NCBI GenBank assembly: GCA_035510795.1
Contig: DATKGL010000008.1
Location: 1-23,622 of the forward strand
Length of the DNA stretch: 23,622 nucleotides
Source of the DNA: DATKGL01 sp035510795
GTDB lineage: Bacteria; Patescibacteriota; Saccharimonadia; Saccharimonadales; UBA4665
Direction: 5' to 3'
Below the pieces are notes generated by a model that did no database searches, was not told where the DNA came from, and was given only the letters and a program-made list of their open reading frames with translations. Shown in pieces: positions 7,897 through 15,206 of this stretch. How positions within the stretch are numbered: position 1 is the first letter of the stretch; each line of letters opens with the position of its first letter. Made by a program: the position numbers and the translations under genes.

Positions 7897-8532
7897 TTAA
7901 TTGTCTGTTACCGGTTTATTGATTATCTCTAGCAGCTCTTCGGGTTTCTTAACTATTGCATACGGCTTAGCTTCTAGTAGTTGCTCGTATTCTGAAAAAC
8001 CCCAAATTACAGCGATACTCTTAACCCCTGCCTCTTTGGCAGCTTCAATGTCCCTCACTTCATCTCCGATATAAAAGAATGGCTGAGCCGTATTTTTCTG
8101 ATGATTAATAATGCGGCTGATGGTTTTAGACTTACCAAACAGGCTATTTCCGCCAATAACGTCCGTAAACAGGCTTCTGATGTGGTAATTTTTAAGAAAT
8201 TTATCGATGTTGGAGGAGCTGTTAGTGCTGGCAATATATAAATGATTTCCTTGATGGTGTAGTAGTTTGATTACGTCAGTTATTCCCGGTATTGGTTCCA
8301 GCTCGTCAATATACTCCTTCATCATTTTCCTTCCCCGTATCACCATATACAGAAGTCTCAGGGGTGAAATTTTAAATTCTTTAGCGATGGTTTTGATTGA
8401 TTTGCTGCGTAGAGCCAAAATGTCATTCCGGCTTAGCCTGTATTTATGCTGTGTCATTGTATAAATAATTTCTGCAGCGACTTGTAAGCTATCAACTATA
8501 GTTCCGTCAAAATCAAAAATTACGGTTGCCAT
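7897..8532 (-). CDS. HAD-superfamily phosphatase, phosphoglycolate-phosphatase-like
   Basis: The 211 residues carry HAD motif I, DFDGT (Asp7 nucleophile, Asp9 acid/base), motif II around YIASTNSSS, the motif III lysine in FGKSK, and motif IV GDEVRDIEAAKEAG. A helical cap of subfamily I type lies between motifs I and II. Family members remove phosphate from phosphoglycolate, sugar phosphates or nucleotides, and the substrate cannot be told from sequence. The start ATG at 8530-8532 has an AGGTGG element about 11 nt upstream. The gene follows msrA after 27 nt and precedes the nuclease gene by 22 nt, so all three probably share a transcript. The superfamily is certain; a Gph-like role is only a guess. 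Confidence 0.88.
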   Translation of the reverse strand: MATVIFDFDGTIVDSLQVAAEIIYTMTQHKYRLSRNDILALRSKSIKTIAKEFKISPLRLLYMVIRGRKMMKEYIDELEPIPGITDVIKLLHHQGNHLYIASTNSSSNIDKFLKNYHIRSLFTDVIGGNSLFGKSKTISRIINHQKNTAQPFFYIGDEVRDIEAAKEAGVKSIAVIWGFSEYEQLLEAKPYAIVKKPEELLEIINKPVTDN

Positions 8533-8559
8533 TTATTTTTATTACCACCTGATTTAATT

Positions 8560-9063
8560 TTATTTGATCGCCGTATAAGCCACATGACATATTCCCCTAC
8601 CCGTCCGCTGGGTGAATTTCTGATGATATTTTTCTGCCCTATAGAACACCGCTAGCGGGGATATTTCGGTTACGATCGGTTTTTCATAGCCATTTTGGAT
8701 TTGTGTCTTAACGTGCTCTGCAACAGCCCGTTGATCTGCTGTAGTATAAAAAATTGCTGAGCGGTAATTATCTCCTATATCGGGACCTTGTCGATTGAGT
8801 TGAGTTGGGTCATGCAAACGGAAAAAATGTTTGACTAGCGTCTCATAGCTAACAATATTGGGGTCAAATTCAACTTCAACGGCTTCGGCGTGCCCAGTTG
8901 TGCACGAACAAACCTCTTCATATGATGGGTTAACGGTGCGGCCACCGCTGTAGCCGGCTATCGTTTGTACGACACCGGGTACTTGATCAAAATAATACTG
9001 AACACCCCAAAAACAGCCAGTAGCAAATATCGCTTTTTCTGTCTGTTGTCTATCCGAAATCAT
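8560..9063 (-). CDS. msrA: Peptide methionine sulfoxide reductase MsrA
   Basis: MsrA reduces methionine-S-sulfoxide in proteins. The 167 residues hold the catalytic GCFWG motif (Cys17), GYSGGRTVNPSYEEV and TGHAEAVEVEFDP, all typical. The usual VCSG reads VCSC here, with an extra Cys at 54, and the C terminus lacks the resolving-cysteine tail of E. coli MsrA. Cys52, Cys54 or the Cys in GRGICHVAY could therefore act as recycling cysteine. The start ATG overlaps the lysS TGA in an ATGA arrangement, a sign of coupled translation. MsrB is not fused and not seen in the window. Confidence 0.95.
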   Translation of the reverse strand: MISDRQQTEKAIFATGCFWGVQYYFDQVPGVVQTIAGYSGGRTVNPSYEEVCSCTTGHAEAVEVEFDPNIVSYETLVKHFFRLHDPTQLNRQGPDIGDNYRSAIFYTTADQRAVAEHVKTQIQNGYEKPIVTEISPLAVFYRAEKYHQKFTQRTGRGICHVAYTAIK

Positions 9064-10601
9064 CCCAGGTCAATATCTTTGTAAAGATTAGCTGTGGTAG
9101 AGTCTATCTCACGGCGCATCTGCGGAAAAGGTACCCCTTCCCGGGCAGTTACGCCCTCCAATACCCAAAACAGCCTTTCACTATAACCAAATCCGCAAGC
9201 CGGCGGCATGGCATACTCCAGAGCTTCGATATAATCAATATCAAGCATCTGGGCTTCCTTATCCCCTGCTTGACGAAGCTGTTGCTGTTCTTTGAAACGT
9301 TTGAGCTGCTCGACTGGATCATTTAACTCAGAGTAAGCTTTACACATCTCTGTGCCGGCCATAATCAGGTTAAACTGCTCGGATAATTGAGGGTTATCCG
9401 GTTGAGTTTTAGCCAGCGGCTGCAGATAAGCCGGGATATCAACCATAAAAGCTGGTCCGATAATTGAAGTTCTGAGCTTTTTCCAAAGTTTATCAACTGA
9501 GCGCATCCGGTTTTCGGTTTGCTCAACTTCAAGTTTGTGTTTTACCAGCTGGTCTTTTATTTCTTCCATCGAACTATTCAGAACATCCAAGCCGTATTCT
9601 TTTTTCATCTCATCAACAAAACTAAGCTTCGGCCAACTACTATTGTTGTCGCCGAGGTTAACCTCAACATTGTTAGCCAGCGAGAAGGTCCTAGTGGCCC
9701 AAGTTTTATCAGCCACAAAACGAAGCAGCCGCTCGGTAAACTTCATTCCAACCTCCCAATCGGCGTAAGCCCAATACCATTCCATCGAGATATGCTCCGG
9801 TAAATGCTCATCTGAATAGTTTTCATTCCTAAAACGAGGGCCGATATCAAATACTTTTTCGTAACCGGCTACTAGTAATCGTTTGAGGGGCAATTCATGA
9901 GATATACGAAGATAAAAATCCTGATCAAGCGCGTCCATGTGCGTAATAAAGGGAGTAGCATCTGCCCCGCCGGTAGTAGTTTCCAGAACCGGTATGTTAA
10001 TCTCGATAAAACCGTTGCTTAGCAAAAACTCTCTGGTCGACTGCCAGAAATGACTCCGTCGGATGAAACGGTCATAAACAACTTTATTCACATTGGTATC
10101 GAGGTATCGTCGCCTAAATCTTTCCTCTTTGTTAGAAAAACCATCCCAAGTAGTCGGAATGGGACGCAGTGATTTGGACAGGATTTTTATTTTGGCGGCA
10201 TTGACGGTAATTTCTCCGGTTCGGCTTTTCGTTAACTTCCCTTCAGCTTCAATAAAATCGCCATTATCAAGAAGATTTAAATTAGAAAATTTTAATTCAC
10301 TGGCGGCATAATCCGCATCATTCAGGGCCGGCTCTTCAATGAATACCTGGATCGTCTCCCATTGCTCTTTTATGGTCAAAAAAGCAATCCGGCCATGTGT
10401 CCTAATACCGATTATCCGGCCAACTACTCCGACATTCCTGTCTTGATATTTGGCAAAGTCGTTCTTCAGTTCAGTTAGTTTTGGGGTTGTGTCCGGATCA
10501 CTAGCGGCGTCAGTATGTGCCGGATATGGGTTCACCCCAAGCTCGTGCAACTTCTCTAGTTTTTTTAATCTTTCATCACGAAGTTCTCTGAGTGTTGCCA
10601 T
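9060..10601 (-). CDS. lysS: Lysyl-tRNA synthetase, class II
   Basis: This 513-residue enzyme charges tRNA-Lys. The N-terminal OB fold (about 50-150) binds the anticodon. The catalytic core starts at RRYLDTN and shows motif 1 (FIEINIPVLETTTGGADATPF), motif 2 (FRNENYSDEHLPE) and the late AMPPACGFGYSERLFW segment. That last segment is motif 3, one residue shorter than the usual GLGIGIDRL form, although the class II arginine remains. Length and order otherwise fit LysRS and not AsnRS or AspRS. No Shine-Dalgarno precedes the ATG at 10599-10601; TACAAT lies 7 nt upstream. The gene lies 33 nt after greA and overlaps msrA by 4 nt. Confidence 0.94.
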   Translation of the reverse strand: MATLRELRDERLKKLEKLHELGVNPYPAHTDAASDPDTTPKLTELKNDFAKYQDRNVGVVGRIIGIRTHGRIAFLTIKEQWETIQVFIEEPALNDADYAASELKFSNLNLLDNGDFIEAEGKLTKSRTGEITVNAAKIKILSKSLRPIPTTWDGFSNKEERFRRRYLDTNVNKVVYDRFIRRSHFWQSTREFLLSNGFIEINIPVLETTTGGADATPFITHMDALDQDFYLRISHELPLKRLLVAGYEKVFDIGPRFRNENYSDEHLPEHISMEWYWAYADWEVGMKFTERLLRFVADKTWATRTFSLANNVEVNLGDNNSSWPKLSFVDEMKKEYGLDVLNSSMEEIKDQLVKHKLEVEQTENRMRSVDKLWKKLRTSIIGPAFMVDIPAYLQPLAKTQPDNPQLSEQFNLIMAGTEMCKAYSELNDPVEQLKRFKEQQQLRQAGDKEAQMLDIDYIEALEYAMPPACGFGYSERLFWVLEGVTAREGVPFPQMRREIDSTTANLYKDIDLG

Positions 10602-10608
10602 ACTATAT

Positions 10609-10614
10609 ATTGTA
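10609..10614 (-). promoter_or_regulatory. -10-like box close to the lysS start
   Basis: TACAAT on the minus strand, preceded by GA exactly as at 7881-7886, is followed by 7 nt and then the lysS ATG. No Shine-Dalgarno is present in the 33-nt greA-lysS gap. This is compatible with a leaderless or nearly leaderless lysS transcript; no good -35 is seen. Confidence 0.4.
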
Positions 10615-10634
10615 TCGAACCAGGGGCAAACGAG

Positions 10635-11096
10635 CTAGGATATATCAATAATTTTATAAACCGAGGTTTCAATTGGTGTCTGGATTTGAACTGTATCACC
10701 GCTTTTCTTGCCGATCAACACTCTCCCGATTGGAGATTCGTCGGATATTTTACCACTTAGCGGATCGGCCTCAATCGTGCCAACCACTTTAAATTCTTTG
10801 GTTTTCCCGGCGTGGGTTTCTAGTTTCACAACTGAACCAAGCTGAACTTTATTATCACTGCGAGGTTTTTTTATAATTTCGACGTTTTGGATAATATGCT
10901 CTATCTCGGCAATTCTATTCTCGTTACGATCTTGCTCCTGTCGAGCTGAGCTATATTCAGCATTTTCACCTAAATCACCTAGCTCGCGGGCGGTTTTTAT
11001 CCGGTCGGCGATTATTCCTCGCTGAGACTCCAGCTCATTAAGTTCTGTTTTTAGTTCCTCAATCCCCTCCAGAGTAAGTCTATATTGCTTCTTCAT
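10635..11096 (-). CDS. greA: Transcription elongation factor GreA
   Basis: GreA enters the RNA polymerase secondary channel and stimulates cleavage of backtracked RNA. The 153 residues show the N-terminal coiled coil with the acidic tip DLGENAEYSSARQEQ (Asp41 and Glu44; usually DLSENAEY), then the C-terminal FKBP-like domain with GSVVKLETHAG, SDESPIGRVLIGKKSGD and VQIQTP. Length is typical (about 158). The ATG at 11094-11096 is preceded by AAAGGAAA, a reasonable Shine-Dalgarno. An extended -10 box and a dyad lie in the 70-nt gap after proS. It probably begins the transcript that continues to lysS and msrA. Confidence 0.96.
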   Translation of the reverse strand: MKKQYRLTLEGIEELKTELNELESQRGIIADRIKTARELGDLGENAEYSSARQEQDRNENRIAEIEHIIQNVEIIKKPRSDNKVQLGSVVKLETHAGKTKEFKVVGTIEADPLSGKISDESPIGRVLIGKKSGDTVQIQTPIETSVYKIIDIS

Positions 11097-11121
11097 GTTG
11101 GTTTCCTTTCAAATCTTTTCT

Positions 11122-11134
11122 GAAATCAGATTTC
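11122..11134 (-). repeat. 13-bp dyad in the greA leader
   Basis: GAAATC and GATTTC form a perfect inverted repeat around one central base, between the greA -10 box and its Shine-Dalgarno. As RNA it would be too tight to fold with a 1-nt loop, so a protein-binding operator is more plausible than a hairpin. It may also be chance. Confidence 0.3.
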
Positions 11135-11151
11135 CCTTTTAGAGAACGTTA

Positions 11152-11160
11152 ATTATACCA
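11152..11160 (-). promoter_or_regulatory. Extended -10 promoter for greA
   Basis: The minus strand reads TGGTATAAT, a perfect TATAAT (11152-11157) with the TGn extension (11158-11160). No -35 is recognisable, as is usual for extended -10 promoters. The start site would fall near 11145, giving a leader of about 50 nt. Confidence 0.6.
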
Positions 11161-11166
11161 ATACTT

Positions 11167-12420
11167 TCATGATCTTGACAGGAGTTTTAGTAAAGCTTCT
11201 TCGGTCATAAGCGAAACCTCAGATTGACTACGGGCTTTGACTTCCACTTTATCGGTGAGAGTTGTTTTCTCGCTCACGACAACCCGGTAAGGTATACCAA
11301 GTAGATCAGCATTATTTAATTTTTCGCCACTTTGGACATCGCGGTCATCATATATAGCTGAGATCTTATTTTTTATTAACAATTCATACAATGCATCTGC
11401 TTGTTGAACTATTTTTTCTCCACTACCCAAGCGAACAATATAAACTAAGGCTGGGGCAATATTAACCGGCCAAACTAGACCCTTTTCGTCTGCGAAATGT
11501 TCAGCCAATAAACCGACCAACCGACTTATGCCAATTCCATAACAACCCATAATAACCGGCATTTCCCTGCCGTCTTTATCGGTAAAATGGAGTCCGAGGG
11601 CATCGGCGTAGCGACTGCCAAGTGAGAAAATATTCCCAACCTCAACTGCCCGTTCTTCTTTCAAATGCTTCTTCTCGACACCCAAGTGCGATAGGACTTC
11701 GTCATTATAGACTTCCTTATTAATTGCCAGCTTCTTGCTTTCGCTAACATAAATCGTATCTTCACCGACATGACTTAGCGTTTGAAATTCATGACTAAAC
11801 TTCGTAAAAATACCACCGCTGGCAAAAGTCATATAGGTAATATCCCCGATCCCTAATCTTTGGTAAACTTTTTCATAGGCTTTAATTGCTTTTTCATAGA
11901 ATTGTTCATGTTCAGCTACCGACCGGCTATAAGAGTACATGTCTTTCATTAACAGCTCGCGCCCTCTCAGTAACCCGCTTTTAGCGCGCAGTTCATTACG
12001 AAATTTCGTTTGAATCTGGTAAACGTAAAGCGGGAGGTCTTTATAAGAACTGACAAATCTTCTTAACATATTTGTGATCGGTTCTTCATGTGTTAAGCCG
12101 AGACCAATCTCGCTGCCATTTACTAGACGGGTCTTGAACCAATCATCAACTATTTTGTCATCCCAGCGGCCAGTTTTTTGCCAGAGTTCCATGTTTTGCA
12201 GGACACTCATCTGAATTTCCTGGGCTCCTAGGGCGTCCATTTCTTCACGGATAATAGAGGTTATATTGTCTACCACCTTTTTGCCGAGCGGCAGATAGTC
12301 GTAAACTCCCGCCATTTCTTTATGAACATAGCCGGCTCTAATCAGTAGTTTGGCGTTGTCGGCGGTCTCATCCGCCGGAACTGTTTTACTGGTCTTAGTA
12401 AATAATTGTGATAGTTTCAC
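11167..12420 (-). CDS. proS: Prolyl-tRNA synthetase lacking the INS editing domain
   Basis: A class II synthetase that charges tRNA-Pro. I place the start at GTG 12418-12420 (MKLSQLFTKT), because GAGAGG lies 6 nt upstream at 12427-12432 and the family begins this way; the longer frame to 12492 would run into the CPBP gene. This gives 417 residues against about 570 in E. coli. Motif 1 (GVYDYLPLGKKV), motif 2 (TKFRNELRAKSGLLRGRELLMKDMYS), motif 3 (MGCYGIGISRLVGLL) and the anticodon domain (DDRDVQSGEKLNNADLLGIP) are present. Only about 40 residues lie between GEDTIYVSES and VEVGNIFSLG, where the editing insertion of some 180 residues normally sits. It follows CPBP after 34 nt. Confidence 0.95.
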   Translation of the reverse strand: MKLSQLFTKTSKTVPADETADNAKLLIRAGYVHKEMAGVYDYLPLGKKVVDNITSIIREEMDALGAQEIQMSVLQNMELWQKTGRWDDKIVDDWFKTRLVNGSEIGLGLTHEEPITNMLRRFVSSYKDLPLYVYQIQTKFRNELRAKSGLLRGRELLMKDMYSYSRSVAEHEQFYEKAIKAYEKVYQRLGIGDITYMTFASGGIFTKFSHEFQTLSHVGEDTIYVSESKKLAINKEVYNDEVLSHLGVEKKHLKEERAVEVGNIFSLGSRYADALGLHFTDKDGREMPVIMGCYGIGISRLVGLLAEHFADEKGLVWPVNIAPALVYIVRLGSGEKIVQQADALYELLIKNKISAIYDDRDVQSGEKLNNADLLGIPYRVVVSEKTTLTDKVEVKARSQSEVSLMTEEALLKLLSRS

Positions 12421-12454
12421 TCTGCGCCTCTCGTTTTCTTTCTTTAATTGTACC

Positions 12455-13243
12455 CTAATGGGCGTGCAGCAAAAATAGACTCGCAAATGCAATGAAGTTT
12501 TTCAGGGCATGTAGACCCATTGAGGCATATAATCTGCCCGTTTTTTCTCGTAGCCAAATCAACACCAGTGAAAGAATAAATGTATCTATACCAGCTACCC
12601 AAAGCAATCCACTGCTACCCCCCTCTAATAGATGAGGAGCGGCAAAGATCGTGCATGTAAGAAGGACGGCCCAGATTTTTGGTAATGATTTTTTTAGCCC
12701 GCTATAGAGGAACCCTCGAAACAGAATTTCTTCCACAATTGGCGGTAGAACCACCAAACTTATAAATACTAGGACCAACGGCCAGCCAGTGGTAGATTGG
12801 CTAAAGCCAATTTGCTGTTGCTGATTGATGTTTAAGCCATGAATCAGGCTACTCAGGCCAAAAACTGCGGCAATATAGGCTGGAAAATATATTGCCAGTC
12901 CGGTTAAGGCGTAGGCTATGTCTTGTAGTTTAGGTTTTACTAAACCTATAACACTCAGTTTGTCTTTCCGCCATTTAATAAATAACCAGATGACGCCGAA
13001 TGTAATAGCCTCAGCTATGAGGGTATAAAAGAACTGGGCATAGATTGAGTTATTCAGCCAATTGGTGGTCTGCGATGAAGTCCAGTGTTTTATAACCGGA
13101 TATATAACTGTGATTTGGGCGCCTAAATATTCAGCCAATACGAAAACTACCACCGTAACTAAGACGGCTAAGCCAGGACCCCAGTTAATTTGATCGGTAA
13201 CCGTTAGCGATGGTTTATGTTTATTAGAAATTTCTTCGGACAT
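12455..13243 (-). CDS. CPBP-family intramembrane glutamic protease (CAAX-protease-like)
   Basis: A polytopic membrane protein of about 262 residues with the Abi/CPBP signature: EEILFRG (Glu171-Glu172 and Arg176), the APHLLEG histidine (His204) and GLHALKN (His245), the residues that form the glutamic protease site in Rce1-like enzymes. Roughly seven or eight hydrophobic segments are visible, with a hydrophilic N terminus of about 20 residues. I use ATG 13241-13243; a TTG two codons earlier (13249) is also open. It overlaps the end of the M50 gene by 20 nt and lacks a Shine-Dalgarno, which suggests coupling. In bacteria such proteins act in membrane proteolysis or peptide/bacteriocin immunity; the substrate is unknown here. 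Confidence 0.86.
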   Translation of the reverse strand: MSEEISNKHKPSLTVTDQINWGPGLAVLVTVVVFVLAEYLGAQITVIYPVIKHWTSSQTTNWLNNSIYAQFFYTLIAEAITFGVIWLFIKWRKDKLSVIGLVKPKLQDIAYALTGLAIYFPAYIAAVFGLSSLIHGLNINQQQQIGFSQSTTGWPLVLVFISLVVLPPIVEEILFRGFLYSGLKKSLPKIWAVLLTCTIFAAPHLLEGGSSGLLWVAGIDTFILSLVLIWLREKTGRLYASMGLHALKNFIAFASLFLLHAH

Positions 13244-14351
13244 CGACAATTGTTATTAAAATAATCAAGACGATTAATAATGCGAAGCCCGCGCCATATA
13301 GAGCGTTTTCGATTTTAGCTGTTAATTTTTTTCTCAGTACTCTGGCTACCAGTGTAACGAAAAGCTTACCACCGTCTAGTGCTGGAATAGGAAGTATATT
13401 CATGATAGCTAAACTTAAAGATATTACAGCCACAATTATAAGAACGAATTGATAACCCAACAGGCTGCCATCTTTTAATATTTCAAAGATGCCAACTGGT
13501 CCGGTGACTTGAGAAGTAGCTTGGGTCGTATTCCCTCTAGCTAAGCCCGCCACAACAGAGCCCAGCCCTTTGAATGTTAAAACAGTGAATTGTTTAAGTA
13601 TCCCGAGCGCAACGACTGGAGACGACCAAGTGTAACGATACAGCGTATATTGGGTCGGAGAAATTCCTAAATAACCTTTCGGGTTTTTGGTTTTTTGACT
13701 TGCTAACACGATCTTTTGACTAAGAAGTGTTATTCTTTCTGAATGTTGCTGTTTATCCCTAGTGTAGTCGACTGTGACAGTCTGCCCAGCTAATGATTTG
13801 GTAATACTGGGTAGATTATCGGCACTAGTAACTTTGTAAATTTTCTGACTTGACGAAATAATTTTGGTTAACTGGTCGGTTGTTTCCAGACCGGCTTTGG
13901 CAGCCGGTGAACCAGGAATAACCGAGCCGATTAATATTTCGTTCTTGCTAACGTGGGTATCGCTTTTAATCGTAAACTGGTTATTGATTAACTTAGGCAA
14001 TCCAACCCATCCCAGTAAAGTCAGCAGTAGAAACGCCACCACGACGTTCATTGTTACGCCTGCTAGCAGTATTTTTGCTTTTGAGCCTAATTTAGCACTC
14101 CCGTAGGTGCCCTTGCCTTTATCTTCGTCGTGCTCGCCTTTTAGCCTAACAAATCCGCCTAGAGGTAAAAGATTGATACTGAATTCCCAACCGGCTTTTG
14201 TTTTTCGGCTCCATAGTCTGGGTGGAAAAAATATGCCAAATTCCTCCACATCAACATGGTTGCGTCTGGCAACTATAAAATGTCCGGCTTCGTGAACAAT
14301 TATTAGCAGTACGAACAGAACTACGCCCAATACAACAAGGCCAACTGACAT
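13224..14351 (-). CDS. Site-2-type intramembrane metalloprotease (M50, RseP/RasP-like)
   Basis: The 375 residues carry the zinc site HEAGH (His20, Glu21, His24) in the first membrane helix, a PDZ domain (about 140-215, with VIPGSPAAKAGL) between the second and third helices, and the distal NILPIPALDGG motif (Asp326). This is the RseP/RasP architecture: a protease that cuts anti-sigma factors or signal-peptide remnants within the membrane. The start ATG at 14349-14351 has a CGGAG Shine-Dalgarno 5 nt upstream. The position after rpsB-tsf-frr and before proS is the classical rseP position. An in-frame 25-codon ORF ends directly at its start codon. The physiological substrate cannot be inferred. 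Confidence 0.94.
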   Translation of the reverse strand: MSVGLVVLGVVLFVLLIIVHEAGHFIVARRNHVDVEEFGIFFPPRLWSRKTKAGWEFSINLLPLGGFVRLKGEHDEDKGKGTYGSAKLGSKAKILLAGVTMNVVVAFLLLTLLGWVGLPKLINNQFTIKSDTHVSKNEILIGSVIPGSPAAKAGLETTDQLTKIISSSQKIYKVTSADNLPSITKSLAGQTVTVDYTRDKQQHSERITLLSQKIVLASQKTKNPKGYLGISPTQYTLYRYTWSSPVVALGILKQFTVLTFKGLGSVVAGLARGNTTQATSQVTGPVGIFEILKDGSLLGYQFVLIIVAVISLSLAIMNILPIPALDGGKLFVTLVARVLRKKLTAKIENALYGAGFALLIVLIILITIVDVRRNF

Positions 14352-14429
14352 TTACGCTCCGAACCTATTCTTTATTTGAATTCTAAACTTGTGCTTTATA
14401 TGCTTGTCGCTATCACCCGGTTGATACAT
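14352..14429 (-). other. 25-codon upstream ORF abutting the M50 protease start
   Basis: An ATG at 14427-14429 opens 25 codons (MYQPGDSDKHIKHKFRIQIK and five more residues, NRFGA) ending in TAA at 14352-14354. The M50 ATG follows with no gap and in the same frame. GAGAG lies about 8 nt before this ATG. It is hydrophilic and basic. It may be a leader peptide, a remnant of a lost gene, or chance; I recognise no homologue. Confidence 0.25.
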
Positions 14430-14487
14430 TATTTCTGCTCTCTTTCAAAATAACCGCGGCAGAATCTAATCTTGCCGATGCCCTTCC

Positions 14488-14517
14488 ATTATAAACAGGT
14501 AATATTATCCAGCTCAA
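14488..14517 (-). promoter_or_regulatory. Promoter candidate for M50-CPBP-proS
   Basis: Minus-strand TTGAGC (14512-14517) and TATAAT (14488-14493) are 18 nt apart in the 269-nt space between frr and the M50 gene. The leader would be about 130 nt and would contain the 25-codon ORF. I saw no convincing terminator for frr in this space. Confidence 0.5.
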
Positions 14518-14620
14518 TGACGATCACTATCCAACTATTAACCCAACGCGAGCGGGAAAATATTAATTTTTACCACTGACTATATTATTGTAACAATTTT
14601 TGGATTAACTTGAATGAACA

Positions 14621-15184
14621 TTAGATGGTCATTATTTCTGATTCTTTGTTTTTGGCCAGACGCTCAACTTCTAGGCGATGGCTAGATATCATATCGTTAA
14701 GCTTCTTTTCTATACTGACATAATCATCTCTAGTGATTTGCTTCTCTTTTAGAGCGCTGTCGGCAAATTTTAAAGATTCATGCCTGGCGTTGCGCATCGA
14801 GATCATGGCATCTTCAATCCGATCACTGAGTTGTTTAGCAATTTCTCGGCGACGCTCTTCTGTCAGGGGCGGAATAGGTAATCTGATAACTCTGCCGTCA
14901 TCAACTGGGTTCAGGCCAAGCGACGTGTTCGCGCGAATGGCATTAATAATCGGTCGTAAACTGTTTGGGTCAAAGGGAGTTACTTGAAGTAATTGTGCCT
15001 CAGGAGCAATTATGTTGGCTACTTGGTTTAAGGGCATTGATACTCCGTAAACTTCCACCATTAAACCTTCAAGCATACCAGCATTAGCCCGACCTGTACG
15101 GATTTTTTTCAATTCATTAACAAAGTGTTCAATTGAATCTTGGGTCTTTTTTTCGGTATCTTTAACGATTTTATCAGGATCCAT
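14621..15184 (-). CDS. frr: Ribosome recycling factor
   Basis: RRF, with EF-G, splits post-termination ribosomes. The 187 residues (E. coli 185) show the three-helix-bundle domain I and the small beta domain II: KIRTGRANAGMLEGLMVEVYG, LNQVANI, PFDPNSLRPIINAIR, then RLPIPPLTEERRREIAKQ. All are conserved features. The start ATG at 15182-15184 is 22 nt from the tsf stop, has no Shine-Dalgarno, and has TATACT 13 nt upstream. It is third in rpsB-tsf-frr; the usual pyrH between tsf and frr is missing. Confidence 0.96.
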   Translation of the reverse strand: MDPDKIVKDTEKKTQDSIEHFVNELKKIRTGRANAGMLEGLMVEVYGVSMPLNQVANIIAPEAQLLQVTPFDPNSLRPIINAIRANTSLGLNPVDDGRVIRLPIPPLTEERRREIAKQLSDRIEDAMISMRNARHESLKFADSALKEKQITRDDYVSIEKKLNDMISSHRLEVERLAKNKESEIMTI

Positions 15185-15206
15185 ATTTCTAAATCACAGT
15201 ATACTA

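Noticed and set aside
12421..12492. Longer N terminus for proS
   Set aside because: It overlaps the CPBP gene, and the GTG at 12420 has a well-spaced GAGAGG.
14540..14597. AT-only inverted repeats after frr as a terminator
   Set aside because: The stems are about 5 bp of A/T pairs without a following T-tract on the minus strand.
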